A stretch of 64,000 nt of DNA from Roseiarcus sp963730555 (GTDB taxonomy: Bacteria > Pseudomonadota > Alphaproteobacteria > Rhizobiales > Beijerinckiaceae). The DNA is taken from contig CAVSSS010000011.1 in assembly GCA_963730555.1 (NCBI GenBank), positions 248,001 to 312,000 on the forward strand, in the 5' to 3' direction. The notes beneath the pieces are model-generated. The model saw only the letters and a program-made list of their open reading frames with translations. It was not told the origin of the DNA and made no database searches. The position numbers and the translations under genes were made by a program. Shown here in pieces: positions 34,938 through 44,669 of this stretch. Each line of letters begins with the position of its first letter. The first letter of the stretch is position 1.

Positions 34938-37116
34938 ACCGGCGAACGACGTTCTCCAGGATGCGCGACACCGGGTTGTCGTAGCCGTTGTGGGACAGGC
35001 TGCCGCAGAAGGTGATCGAGCCCGTCGAGAAGATCTGGCCGCCGACCTCATTGCAGCCGTAGACCATGTGCGCCTCTATCTCGACCTTGCCGCCGACCGC
35101 CATCGTGTGGGTCAGGATGTCCTCGGGCACGCCCAGGAAGCTCGGGCCGTGACCCTCCGAACGGGCGAGCACGACCGCCCGGCTGAAGTGCCGAGGTCGC
35201 GCGAGACCTGATCGAGCTCGAAGCCCGCCGCGCCGCCTCCCGACAGCCCGAAGTCGCCGAACGTGTCGGCCTCGACGCCGTCGAAGATCCAGGCGACGGC
35301 AGGGTCGGCGGACGCCGGCGTTCGCCGATACGGACTGCCCTCGAAGAACCCCTGCACCGCGAAGCCGATCTCGGCCAGGGCTTGCGGCGGCCGTCCGTTG
35401 CGCCGCCAGAGTCCCGCCGTAGGCGCCGTCGAACTGGTTGTAGTACTCGCCAGGCTCGGCCGCCCAGGCGCGGATACCGCTCTCGGCGCGGCGGACCTCC
35501 ATCGCCCAGGGCGGCTCAGACGAGCGGGCGATGCGCCAGTAGAAGCCGTTGCCGCCGAGATAGCAGAGGTTGCCGCCGCCTGCCCTGTAAAGCTCCAGGG
35601 CGTCCAGCATGGCGGCGGTATGATATTCGGGATGCGAGCCGGTGACCATCAGCGGATAGTCGCGGATCAGGTCGACCCCGTGGGCGTCTAGGTCCTCGTC
35701 GGTCACGACGTCGAACGCAAAGCCCTTCTCCTCGAGCCAGTCGGTCAGATGGCTGTCGGCCGGGAGGTGGCGCAGCCCCGAGCCGCGTGCATCGGGAAAC
35801 GTGAGATAGCCCGGCCGCATGGAGAGTACCGGCCGGCGGCGCGACGACAGCGCGACCCCGGACCCGTCAGGATGGTAATTGTAGGTCGAGAAGCCGAAGT
35901 CGCGGAATTGGTCGGGATTGTTGGGGCTGGCCCCCCACGCCGCGGCGCGGGCCTGGAACGCCGCATCCCAATTGCCCCGCGCATGGTTCGCATAGGCGAG
36001 GTAGGTGAGGGTCGAGGCCAGGTAGACGATCTTCGCCCTGCTCCGCCGTTTCGCGTGCGGCAGCACAAAAAAAGGAATGTGGTCGGAGGCGAGGCCATTG
36101 TCGACGCGGAGCGCGTAGACGCCGCTCGGAAGATCCTCGGGAATGGTGAGCTCAAGGCTCTCGCGCCAGCCGACGTCGCCGACGTCGTCGCTGTGGAAAT
36201 GCACCGCGCCGTACTCGTCCGGCGCATGCCGCCAAGCCATCTCGCGGCCACTCCAGTTCGATCCCTTCATGGCGCGCGTCGGAAGGTTCACGAAGGCGCC
36301 GTGAAGCGCGCCCTGGCCGCGGTCCGCAAAGGTCTGCGACGTCATATCAGACGCGAAATCCCACGCTGCGAGCGCGCGGTCCGGCGCAATCCCGCAGGGC
36401 GCCCAGGCTTGCGGCGAGATCGGGCGCAGGGCCGGCGCCGATGCGCGGCGCTTCGAGCTGTCCGTCGAAGAGGAAGGCCGGCTCGGGGCTCGAGCAGCGC
36501 GCCGAAGCTCGTCGCCGACAATGCGGAGATCGGCGGCCACGCCTCGGGAACAGACACGATGACGCGTCCGCGTGCGATCGCCCCGCGGCGCGGCGCGCGC
36601 TCCACGAGTTCTACCTGCGCTACGGCGCGAACCGGATCGAACGCGACGCTGACGCAATGCCAGGCCATCCTCGGCGAGGACGAGCCCAGTCGGCACGATT
36701 ACGTTTCCGCCGCTCGAGACGAACAGCACGAGTTCGCCGTCGCGCAGACCAAGGCCGAGATGGCGGCCGCTCCCGGGCTCTTGCACGGCCATGAGACACT
36801 GCAGGCTGGCGAAGCGTTTCAGACATCGCACATTGACGACGAAGTGGACGACCCCGTTATCCGGAAGCCGCGGCGCGGGCGCGTGACCATAGGAGCCGGG
36901 CCGCGCAACCTGAGCCAGCCCGTCGTGGCGGCCCTCGCCAAGACCCGGAATCGGAATGAGCTTCATGCCGGGGCCGGCCGGATTCGGGTCGCCATGGCGG
37001 ACCCGCACGACCGCAGACATAAAGGGCCGGTTCTCGACCGAGCTGACCTTGAACGAGATCGTCTCGCCGGGACGCGCGCTCCAGGGATCGCAATAGCCGA
37101 CAATGCCGGGCTGCAT
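34918..37116 (-). pseudogene. N,N-dimethylformamidase large-subunit homologue, copy 1, frameshifted
   Basis: Starts MQPGIVGYCDPWSARPGETI. The lectin-like N-terminal domain changes frame near 36680 and again near 36440; the catalytic domain is then clean (TYLAYANHARGNWDAAF, FGFSTYNYHPDGSGVALS, LPADSHLTDWLEEKGFAFDV, VTGSHPEYHTAAMLDALELY, CYLGGNGFYW). Another slip spans about 35390-35190, where the other frame gives VAWIFDGVEADTFGDFGLSG. Known DMFase uses an Fe(III) held by two Tyr and a Glu; candidates here are in TYLAYAN, STYNYH and SHPEY. No small-subunit gene lies beside this copy. The paralogue at 47119 is intact. It would hydrolyse an N-substituted amide if functional. Confidence 0.8.
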
Positions 37117-37119
37117 GGC

Positions 37120-38209
37120 CTACAGCGTCACGACTAGATGGCTTCGGATACTCTCGTCCGCGGCAAGCACGATGCGTAGGCGGTTGACCGCGTCGGCCAT
37201 GTGGTCGGTCAGGTCGAGGTCGTCGCGGATCGCGGCGAGCAGGGAGGCCTGTTCACGCCGACAGAGCGCGAGGTGATCGGGCTCATCGTCCATGCGGAAC
37301 GTCTCGTCGACGCGCACAAGCGCATTGTTCGCGTCGAGCGCCGCATGGTGCAGCCGAAGCGCGCTTGTCTTGGTATGGCTGTCGATGTCGGAAGACGCCG
37401 TCTTCGAAGCGCCCTCCGCCGCGTCGCCCGACTGCCCGGCCGCCACGATGCTGACGGAGCCCTTCGGGCCGACGACATCCTTCACAAAGAACGCGACCTC
37501 GCTCATCATCGGCCCCCAGCCGGCCTCGTACCAGCCGACCGACCCGTCGTCGAACTCGACATGCAAATGCCCATAGTTCGGGACCTTCACATTGTCTGCG
37601 AGCCGGGCCCCGATGCCATGCACCCGCACCGGCCGGGCACCGGACATCTGGCACATGATGTCGACATAGTGGACCCCGCAATCGACGCGCGGCGACAGGC
37701 TCTGCATGAGGTTGCGGTGCCAGGTCCAGGCGGCACCGATCGACTGCTGGTTCAGGTTCATGCGCATGACGAGCGGCTTGCCGAGAGTGCGGGCGAGTTC
37801 GACGAACCGCGTCCAGGAGGGATGGACGCGCAGGATATAGCCGGCCATCAACTTGCGGCCGTGCGCCTTCGCCGCGTCGACGACGCGCTGGGCGTTCGCC
37901 ACCGCCTGGGCGAGGGGCTTTTCGACAAAGACGTGCGCGCCCGCCTCGATGGCGCGGATGCCGTATTGCGCATGCGTGTCCGGATAGGTGTTTGATCGAC
38001 ACGACGTCCGGCCTGACGGAGACGAGCGCCTCGTCGAAGCCGCTGAAGCGGGAAACGGAGGACCATGCCTCGGGCAGGTCGGTCCGCCTTCCGATCGTTC
38101 GGGCGCATAGACCCGCAAGGGCGAACCCGTCGAGATCGTCGTAGGCGCGGGCGTCCGACAGGCCCATGCTGCCCAACCCTACCACCGGCACCCGCAGAAC
38201 CTCGCCCAT
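37120..38209 (-). pseudogene. Gfo/Idh/MocA oxidoreductase, copy 1, one frameshift
   Basis: The Rossmann start VPVVGLGSMGLSDARAYDDL (38209 onward) runs to PDVVSI, where a one-base slip near 37990 moves to NTYPDTHAQYGIRAIEAGAH. Then come FVEKPLA (the family EKP motif) and GYILRVHPSWTRFVELARTL, and the C-terminal substrate domain RVDCGVHYVDIMCQMSGARP with the catalytic-type His. The tandem paralogue at 38570-39703 is intact and ~70% similar by eye. An NAD(P)-dependent dehydrogenase of unknown substrate. It ends 3 bases before the DMFase-like start, so the two are one transcription unit. Confidence 0.83.
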
Positions 38210-38234
38210 CTCGGTCTTTCTTCAGTGAACGCCG

Positions 38235-38400
38235 TCACGTCGTCCGGTCGGCGCCCGGGAGCTTGCCGGGGCGCGCGAAAGCGTCGAGCACGTTCTTCAT
38301 CACGCGGGATACATCATTCTCGAAATTGTTGCACGGGAGGGCGCTCCCCCAGGCGATCGAGCTGGCCGAGAACACGGCCGGCAGGTTCACCTTCCAGCAA
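38235..38400 (-). pseudogene. Remnant C-terminus of a third DMFase large subunit
   Basis: The minus strand reads NLPAVFSASSIAWGSALPCN-NFENDVSRVMKNVLDAFARP and ends GADRTT-stop. The intact enzyme at 47119 has AVFATGSIAWGSALPCRNFD...SRLTKNVVDAFLKDGPLPGA in the same place. About 54 residues remain between the two Gfo/Idh genes, implying that a Gfo/Idh + DMFase-like unit was duplicated and one copy deleted. The rest of 38400-38569 is not assignable. Confidence 0.75.
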
Positions 38401-38569
38401 CATGTCGCGACCGCGCAGCGCTCTCGTTGACCGTTTCCGCTGTTGGCTTGAGGCGGCCGTTCAGCGCCGCGAGCGCCCGGTCATGGTCGTCTCGGCCACG
38501 TCAGAGGCATAGGCATAGATCGCCTTGTAGCTAACGCGCGCCTCCGCCGGGGTGGCTTGGTCCCGGCGC

Positions 38570-39703
38570 TCACCGCAGGGTCACGACCTTCTTCTTGCGT
38601 ACGCTCTCGTCGGCGGCGAGCACGATGCGGAGGCTGTTCACCGCATCCTCCGTGTGGCCGGAGAGGTCGACGTTCCCGCGGATCGCGTTCAGGAGAACGA
38701 GCTGCTCGCGTTCGCAGAGTTCGTCATGGCTCGGCTCGTCGTCCATGCGGAAGAGCTCGTCGGCCTTGGCGAGCGAGTTGTCCTTGTTGAGCTTCGAATG
38801 GTGGAGGCGGATCGCGTTCGTCTTCGTGTGCGTACCGATATCGGCCGAGGTCGTGTCGCTCGCCCCCTCGTCGGCGCCCTTGCCCTGCTCGGCCATGACG
38901 ATGCTGGCGCAACCCTTGGGGCCGACCACATCCTTCACGAAGAAGGCGACCTCGCTCATCATCGGGCCCCAGCCCGCCTCGTACCAGCCGACCGACCCGT
39001 CGTCGAATTCGACGTGCAGGTGGCCGTAATTGTAGGTCTTGACCTCCTTCGTCAGGTGCGCGCCGATGCCGTGGACGTGCACCGGCTTGGCGCCGGTCAT
39101 CTGGCACATCACGTCGACATAGTGGACGCCGCAATCGACGATCGGCGGCAGCGACTTCATCAGGTTCTTGTGCCAGGTCCAGGCGTCGCCGATAGATTGT
39201 TGGTTCAGGTTCATGCGCATGACGAGCGGCTTACCCAGGCCCTTCGCGAGTTCGACGAACTTCACCCAGGAGGGGTGGACGCGCAGGATGTAGCCGATGA
39301 CGAGCTTCTTGTCGGCGGCGCGCGCCGTGGCGACGACGCGTTTTGCGTCCTTCACCGTCTCGGCGATCGGCTTTTCCATGAAGACGTGCGCGCCCGCCTT
39401 GAAGGCGCGGATGGCGTAGTCGGCATGCGTGTCGGGCCAGGTATTGATCGAGACGACATCGGGCTTCAGCGTCTCGAGCGCCTCCCCGTAGTCGGCAAAG
39501 CGTGGCACGTTCGACCAGCGTGCCGGCAGGTCGGTGCGCTTGGCGATGCGCCGGGCGCAGAGCCCGGCGAGCTCGAACCCCTCGATCTTGTCGTAGGCGC
39601 GGGCGTGCGAGGCACCCATATTGCCGACTCCAACCACCAGCACGCGCAGTACGCCGTTCTTCTTCGCTATTCCGTTCGCCTTTCGGTTCGTCTTCGCGGC
39701 CAT
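38570..39703 (-). CDS. Gfo/Idh/MocA oxidoreductase, copy 2
   Basis: The protein has 377 residues. NAD(P)-binding Rossmann fold: RVLVVGVGNMGASHARAYDK, then INTWPDTHADYAIRAFKAGA and EKPIAE (EKP motif). The substrate domain contains LNQQSIGDAWTWHKNLMKSL, VDCGVHYVDVMCQM and HLHVEFDDGSVGWYEAGWGP. The Lys-rich N-terminal extension (AAKTNRKANGIAKKNG) is short and cytosolic. The family oxidises sugar or cyclitol alcohols but includes many dehydrogenases of unknown substrate. Its repeated pairing with DMFase-like genes here suggests a step on the same compound. Transcribed away from the second amine oxidase across a 205-base gap that should hold both promoters. Confidence 0.92.
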   Translation of the reverse strand: MAAKTNRKANGIAKKNGVLRVLVVGVGNMGASHARAYDKIEGFELAGLCARRIAKRTDLPARWSNVPRFADYGEALETLKPDVVSINTWPDTHADYAIRAFKAGAHVFMEKPIAETVKDAKRVVATARAADKKLVIGYILRVHPSWVKFVELAKGLGKPLVMRMNLNQQSIGDAWTWHKNLMKSLPPIVDCGVHYVDVMCQMTGAKPVHVHGIGAHLTKEVKTYNYGHLHVEFDDGSVGWYEAGWGPMMSEVAFFVKDVVGPKGCASIVMAEQGKGADEGASDTTSADIGTHTKTNAIRLHHSKLNKDNSLAKADELFRMDDEPSHDELCEREQLVLLNAIRGNVDLSGHTEDAVNSLRIVLAADESVRKKKVVTLR

Positions 39704-39908
39704 GTCCTTCCTCCCTTGCAGCCTTTGACGCAGTGGCCCGAGATAACCGGTCTTATATTAGGGAAACGCAGGCGCCTCCAGCGGGGCATATGGCCGCTGG
39801 GCGCGCCCGACCATGATGCCCAAAACGCACCGCGTCACTTGACCCGGTCGTCGTCCGGGTCTTAGGTTTTGTTTTTGAAGCAGTTGCGATGACTGGCTGG
39901 GGCAATCA

Positions 39909-41813
39909 GTGGACATAGCTCACACTGCGTTGCGGGCGTCGCCTCACCCGCTCAATTCATTGTCGGCCAGCGAGATCGCCCTTGCAGCCGAGATCGTCAG
40001 GGTCTCGCACGACCTCGGCGCGGGGATGCGGTTCGAGACTGTCGTCCTGCAGGAAGATTTTGAAGCGGCCGGGCTGGGGATCCGACGCGCCTTCGTATCA
40101 TTCTACGACATCACGGCGGGCAACCTTTTCGAGGCGGTTGTATCGCTGACGGGCGGAACCGTCGAGAGCTGCGCGCCACGCCCAGGCGCGCGGCCGCGCA
40201 TCGCCCCGGACGAATTCCTGCTGGCCGAGCAGATCGCCAAGTCGCATCCCGATTTTCTCGCTGCGCTCGCCAAACGGGGCATCACCGATGTGTCGCTGGT
40301 GTGCAGCGATCCTTGGTCCTGTGGCGTGTTCGGCCATCCGGATGAGGTCGGCCGCCGCCTGATCCAGACGATCACGTGGGTACGCAACCACCCTCACGAC
40401 AATCAATATGCTCACCCCGTCGAGGGGTTGAGCGCCCTTGTCGACATTGATCGCGGCGAGGTGCTGCGGATCGACGATTTCGGCGTCGTTCCGGTGCCAC
40501 GCGACGAAGGCAATTTCGCAGCGGGTTTCCAGCAGAGTTGGCGAACGGATCTCAAGCCCATCGAAGTCATCCAACCGCAGGGTCCGAGTTTCACTGTCGA
40601 CGGCTGGGGAGTCGAGTGGTGCGGCTGGCGGTTCCGCGTCGGCTTCACCCCGCGCGAAGGGCTCGTGCTGCACGAACTGCGCATCCGGGACGCCGGCGCG
40701 TGGCGCAGCGTGCTGAGCCGCGCGTCGCTGGCGGAAATGGTGGTGCCGTACGGCCACCCGAGCGGCGTGCATCCGCGCAAGAACGCCTTCGATTGCGGGG
40801 AGTACGGGATTGGCGTGCTGGCGAACAGCCTGACGCTCGGTTGCGATTGCCTGGGCGCAGTGCACTATTTCGATGCCGTGGTGAACCGGATCGACGGCAC
40901 TGCGCAAACAATTCCGAACGCGATCTGCCTCCACGAGGAAGACGCCGGCGTGTTGTGGAAACACACCGATTTCCGTACCCAGGACAGTGATGTTCGGCGG
41001 GCACGCCGGCTCGTGATCTCGTTCATCGCGACGGTGGGCAACTATGAGTACGGGTTCTATTGGCATCTGTATCTCGATGGCACCATCGAACTCGTTGTCA
41101 AGCTGACCGGGATCATCAATACCGCGGGCCTGATGCTCGACGGCTCGACCGGCCGAGGCACGCTCGTTGCCCCAGGCGTCGTCGGCCACATCCACCAGCA
41201 CGTGTTCAATGTCCGGCTCGACATGGCGGTGGATGGGCCCAACAATACGGTCGTGGAAGTCGACACGGTCGCCGACCCGGCTGGGCCGGATAACCCGTGG
41301 TGCAACGCTCTGTCGATCGTCGAGAAGCCATTGCTGAGCGAGAAGGCGGCGCGGCGCTCCGCCGATCCATCGCGCATCCGCTCGTGGAAGATCGTCAATC
41401 GCGAGCGAAGAACAGCGCTTGGCTATCATCCTGGCTACCGGTTGCTGGCTCACAGCGCGCTACGCACGCCGATGCCGCCCGGCAGTCAAGTGGCGCAGCG
41501 CGCCGGCTTTGTCGCCAACGACATTTGGGTCACTCCGACGCGGGCCGATGAACGCTGGCCGGCGGGCGACTATGTGAACCAGAGCGCGCCGGGCCAGGGC
41601 CTCCCGGCTTGGACCGAACAGGATCGTTCGGTCGCCGATCGGCCAATCACCGTCTGGCATACCTTCGGCCACAACCATATTGTCCGGCCGGAGGATTACC
41701 CGGTGACGCCTGCTACGCACTGCGGATTCACCCTGCAACCGTTCGGCTTTTTCGACCGAAATCCAACACTCGACGTGCCGCCGTCTAAGTCGGCCCACAG
41801 CTGCTGCGCCTGA
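39909..41813 (+). CDS. Copper amine oxidase (TPQ type), copy 2, intact
   Basis: The protein has 634 residues from a GTG start; the next Met is 40 codons in. Catalytic parts: base Asp in GAVHYFDAVVNRID, TPQ tyrosine in SFIATVGNYEYGFYWHLYLD (N-Y-E), copper ligands in VGHIHQHVFNVRLD, and third His in WHTFGHNHIVRPEDYPV. No signal peptide, so cytoplasmic, like bacterial histamine or phenylethylamine oxidases. It converts a primary amine to an aldehyde with release of NH3 and H2O2. A perfect sigma-54 box for the downstream transporter begins 11 bases after its stop. Substrate not predictable; methylamine from amide hydrolysis or a longer amine are options. Confidence 0.93.
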   Translation: MDIAHTALRASPHPLNSLSASEIALAAEIVRVSHDLGAGMRFETVVLQEDFEAAGLGIRRAFVSFYDITAGNLFEAVVSLTGGTVESCAPRPGARPRIAPDEFLLAEQIAKSHPDFLAALAKRGITDVSLVCSDPWSCGVFGHPDEVGRRLIQTITWVRNHPHDNQYAHPVEGLSALVDIDRGEVLRIDDFGVVPVPRDEGNFAAGFQQSWRTDLKPIEVIQPQGPSFTVDGWGVEWCGWRFRVGFTPREGLVLHELRIRDAGAWRSVLSRASLAEMVVPYGHPSGVHPRKNAFDCGEYGIGVLANSLTLGCDCLGAVHYFDAVVNRIDGTAQTIPNAICLHEEDAGVLWKHTDFRTQDSDVRRARRLVISFIATVGNYEYGFYWHLYLDGTIELVVKLTGIINTAGLMLDGSTGRGTLVAPGVVGHIHQHVFNVRLDMAVDGPNNTVVEVDTVADPAGPDNPWCNALSIVEKPLLSEKAARRSADPSRIRSWKIVNRERRTALGYHPGYRLLAHSALRTPMPPGSQVAQRAGFVANDIWVTPTRADERWPAGDYVNQSAPGQGLPAWTEQDRSVADRPITVWHTFGHNHIVRPEDYPVTPATHCGFTLQPFGFFDRNPTLDVPPSKSAHSCCA

Positions 41814-41823
41814 GGACGGCGAG

Positions 41824-41839
41824 TGGCACGCCGATTGCA
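41824..41839 (+). promoter_or_regulatory. Sigma-54 (RpoN) promoter of the Liv/DMFase operon
   Basis: TGGCACGCCGATTGCA matches the RpoN consensus TGGCACG-N4-TTGCA completely, with GG (41825-41826) and GC (41837-41838) 10 bases apart. It lies 31 bases before the binding-protein start, just downstream of the amine-oxidase stop. A strong sign of nitrogen-type control. Confidence 0.85.
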
Positions 41840-41869
41840 AGGACAAGAAAACCGAGGAGGGAAAATGCG

Positions 41870-43138
41870 ATGAAGGACAAGAATTGGACGCCCGGTCGTC
41901 GCGCCATCGTCAAGGGCCTCGGCGCCACGGTCGTCGCGCCGTTGGCCGCGCCCTTTGTCGCATCGGCGCTGGCGGCTGACAGCAAGCCGTTGCGCCTCGC
42001 CGTGGTCGCCGCCCAAATCGCCGACCACACCGATTACCTCAACGGCGCCACGCTGGCCGTGGACGAGATCAACGCTGCTGGCGGCGTGAACGGCCGGCAG
42101 ATCAAGATCGAACACCACGACTGCGACATCTTCACGCCGGACGGCATTCAGGCGGGATACCGCGCGGTCGTCGACACGAAGCCTGACGCCATCGGCAGCG
42201 CCTTCGTGCCGCTGGCCCGCCAAACGATGCTCGAGGCGCTGGGCGACTACAAGGCGCCGCTGCTGACTGGCGACACCAATTTCGATCTGCTCACCTTCGC
42301 CAAGAAAAATCGCGACAAGTACTGGAACTATTTCCAGGTCGATCCGCCGGAGATCTATTACGGGCGGATGTTCCCCAAATTCCTCGACCAGGTGGCGGCT
42401 GGAGGGGTGTGGAAGCCGACCAACAACAAGGTCCACATCATCCGCGAGCAGAACAACTACAATATGCAGATCGCGAAGGAAGTGGTGGAAACGCTACCCA
42501 GCAGCAAGTTCGAGCTCGCCACCATCACCGACATTCAGTACCCCGTGCAGGACTGGGGCCCGGTGATGCAGGCGATCAAGAAAGTCCAGGCCGGGGTCAT
42601 TATGCTCGATTACTGGGTGGGGGCGGAGGAAGCCGCGTTTTGCCAGCAGTTCGTCGCCGATCCGGTGAAGGGCGCGCTGGTCTACATCCAGTACGGCGCG
42701 TCCCAGCCGGAGTTCCTCAATGTCGCGGGGGGAGCGGCGGAAGGCATGGTATGGTCGACGGTGCTCGGCGTCTACAACGACGCCCAGGGGGCCGAGTTCC
42801 GCAAGAAGTATGCGGCGAAGCACCCGGGCGTCATCGGTCTCTGCTACACCGGGTCGGCCTATGACACCGTGTACATCCTGAAGAACGCATGGATGAACAC
42901 CGATCCAGCGGATTTCAAGGCGATGGCCGACTACATCCGGACGCATCCCTACCGCGGCGTCGACGGTGCTGTTGACATGAACAACGAGTACCAGGCGGCA
43001 TTGCACTATCCATTGCAAACCCAGGACCTCAACAAGGGCATGGCCCAGCTCTACTTCCAGGTGCAGGACGGCCAGCACAAGATCATCCAGCCGGATGTGC
43101 TAGCCGAGAGTAAGTTCCGCGCATTCCCATGGACGTGA
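41870..43138 (+). CDS. Periplasmic binding protein of Liv-type ABC importer (amide-cluster)
   Basis: This 422-residue Peripla_BP_6 protein is related to the branched-chain amino acid, urea and short-chain amide binding proteins. The N-terminus TPGRRAIVKGLGATVVAPLA is a twin-arginine-like signal, cleaved near ALAA-DSK. Core motifs: GATLAVDEINAAGGVNGRQI and YNMQIAKEVVETLP. The start ATG 41870 has GGAGGGAAAA upstream. It is the first gene of livK-G-F-H-M-dmfA1-dmfA2. The DMFase-like enzyme at the operon end suggests an amide or formamide as the bound substrate, but the ligand cannot be read from sequence. Confidence 0.9.
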   Translation: MKDKNWTPGRRAIVKGLGATVVAPLAAPFVASALAADSKPLRLAVVAAQIADHTDYLNGATLAVDEINAAGGVNGRQIKIEHHDCDIFTPDGIQAGYRAVVDTKPDAIGSAFVPLARQTMLEALGDYKAPLLTGDTNFDLLTFAKKNRDKYWNYFQVDPPEIYYGRMFPKFLDQVAAGGVWKPTNNKVHIIREQNNYNMQIAKEVVETLPSSKFELATITDIQYPVQDWGPVMQAIKKVQAGVIMLDYWVGAEEAAFCQQFVADPVKGALVYIQYGASQPEFLNVAGGAAEGMVWSTVLGVYNDAQGAEFRKKYAAKHPGVIGLCYTGSAYDTVYILKNAWMNTDPADFKAMADYIRTHPYRGVDGAVDMNNEYQAALHYPLQTQDLNKGMAQLYFQVQDGQHKIIQPDVLAESKFRAFPWT

Positions 43139-43168
43139 TTGATGCGGGATGCGGCGCAAGGACCGGGA

Positions 43169-43903
43169 ATGACAACGGATCCGGTCCCTGCGCTCTTCGG
43201 CTGCGAGGACATCCACATCCGCTTGGGCGGGCGGCCGATCCTCGAGGGCGTCACGGTGGGTATTCGGCCGGGCGAAGTCCTCGGCGTGGTTGGGCCGAAC
43301 GGCGCTGGCAAGACGACGCTATTCGAGGTGCTCTCCGGCCGCTATGCGCCCGACCGCGGCCGGGTGATGCTGGGCGGACGCGACATCACGTCGCTGAAAC
43401 TATTCGCCCGCGCCCGCCTCGGCCTCGGCCGCACCTATCAGTCGCCAGTGGTGCCTGACGCGCTTACCGTGGCTGAGGTGTTCCGCGCCGCGCGGCAGGC
43501 CTACCAGCCATTCCTCACGCGGTTTCACGCAGAATGGGCCGCGGACCAGGTCGGTCTGCGCGTGCGGATGTCGGCGTTGGCCGGTTCGCTGGAGACGCTG
43601 AACCGGCGTAAGCTGCTGCTCGCTTGTTTGCTGATGCGCCGGCCGCGCGTCATGCTGCTCGACGAACCGGCAGCCGGCCTCATCAACTCCGAGATCGATG
43701 AGCTCGACGGGATCATCCGCCACTTTGCGCATCAGATGAAGGTTGGCGTGATGCTGGTCGAGCATCGGCTGGAGTTGCTCTCGGCAATCGCCGACCACAC
43801 CATCGTTCTCGACCTGGGGAAATTGATCGCCGAAGGCGACCCTGGCGCCGTGTTTCAAAATCCACGCGTCCGCGCGGCCTATTTCGAGGTCGAGGCGGCA
43901 TGA
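43169..43903 (+). CDS. livG: ABC importer ATPase, LivG type, with unusual signature motif
   Basis: The protein has ~244 residues from MTTDPVPALFGCEDI (AAGGA 9 bases upstream); starts at 43139 and 43142 are possible. Walker A GPNGAGKTTLFEV, Walker B RVMLLDEPAAGL and H-loop MLVEHRLELL are normal. The ABC signature, expected as LSGG or LSYG, instead reads LAGSLETLNRRKLLLA, so the canonical Gly pair is missing. It may be a tolerated variant or impair ATPase function. Overlaps livF by 4 bases. Confidence 0.88.
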   Translation: MTTDPVPALFGCEDIHIRLGGRPILEGVTVGIRPGEVLGVVGPNGAGKTTLFEVLSGRYAPDRGRVMLGGRDITSLKLFARARLGLGRTYQSPVVPDALTVAEVFRAARQAYQPFLTRFHAEWAADQVGLRVRMSALAGSLETLNRRKLLLACLLMRRPRVMLLDEPAAGLINSEIDELDGIIRHFAHQMKVGVMLVEHRLELLSAIADHTIVLDLGKLIAEGDPGAVFQNPRVRAAYFEVEAA

Positions 43904-44643
43904 GCGACATCCTGCGCATCGAGGACCTCTCTGCCGGCTACGGTCCGCTCGGCGTGCTGCACAACGTCGACCTGACGGTGCGCGCGGGCGAGCGCCTCGG
44001 CATCGTCGGGCTCAACGGCCATGGCAAGTCGACGCTGCTGAGGGCGGTCGCCGGCCTCACCGGCTGGCAGAGCGGCTCGATCAAGCTGAACGGGGTGGAG
44101 ATCGGTGGCACACGTAGCCAGGGTCCCGGACGCTATACGCACAAGATCGTGCGCATGGGGCTCGCCCTGATGCCGCAGGGTGACGCGCTGTTTCACGGTC
44201 TCTCCGTCGCTGACCATCTCGACAGCGGTGCCTACACCAAGTGCGCCTGGCGCGAACGCAAGCAGCGGCGCGAGAATGTACTGGCGATCTTCCCGCCGCT
44301 GCAGAAACTGCTGAATCAGCCCGTGGGGAAGCTCTCCGGCGGCGAGCGGCGCATGGTCAGCCTCGGGCGCGGGCTGATGGACGACGCCAAACTGCTTCTG
44401 ATTGATGAGCCGTCCCTCGGCCTCGCGCCGAAGATCAGCAAGGGATTGTTGCAGGCGCTGATGCAGATTGACCTCAAGGACGGCGCCATGGTGATCGCCG
44501 AGCAGAACCTTTCCCTCCTCGAGGGCAGGGTTTCCCGGCTGATCGCCCTGCATGCCGGCAAGCTCAAGGGCGGCGCCGTCACACCCGACCTGCCGACGAG
44601 CGAATTCATCCACCACGGCGGTCACTCTCATCCGCAGCATTGA
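43900..44643 (+). CDS. livF: ABC importer ATPase, LivF type
   Basis: The protein has 247 residues. Walker A VGLNGHGKSTLLRAVAG, signature KLSGGERRMVSLGRGL, Walker B LLLIDEPSLGLAPK, H-loop VIAEQNLSLLE. The C-terminus is His-rich (FIHHGGHSHPQH), unusual for LivF and possibly metal-binding. It forms the ATPase dimer with the LivG-type subunit. ATGA overlap with livG. Confidence 0.92.
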   Translation: MSDILRIEDLSAGYGPLGVLHNVDLTVRAGERLGIVGLNGHGKSTLLRAVAGLTGWQSGSIKLNGVEIGGTRSQGPGRYTHKIVRMGLALMPQGDALFHGLSVADHLDSGAYTKCAWRERKQRRENVLAIFPPLQKLLNQPVGKLSGGERRMVSLGRGLMDDAKLLLIDEPSLGLAPKISKGLLQALMQIDLKDGAMVIAEQNLSLLEGRVSRLIALHAGKLKGGAVTPDLPTSEFIHHGGHSHPQH

Positions 44644-44669
44644 CGCCGCCGCCAGGAGACGCCCGCCGC

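Noticed and set aside
38552..39865. 437-codon plus-strand frame
   Set aside because: Antisense to the intact Gfo/Idh gene; no recognisable protein.
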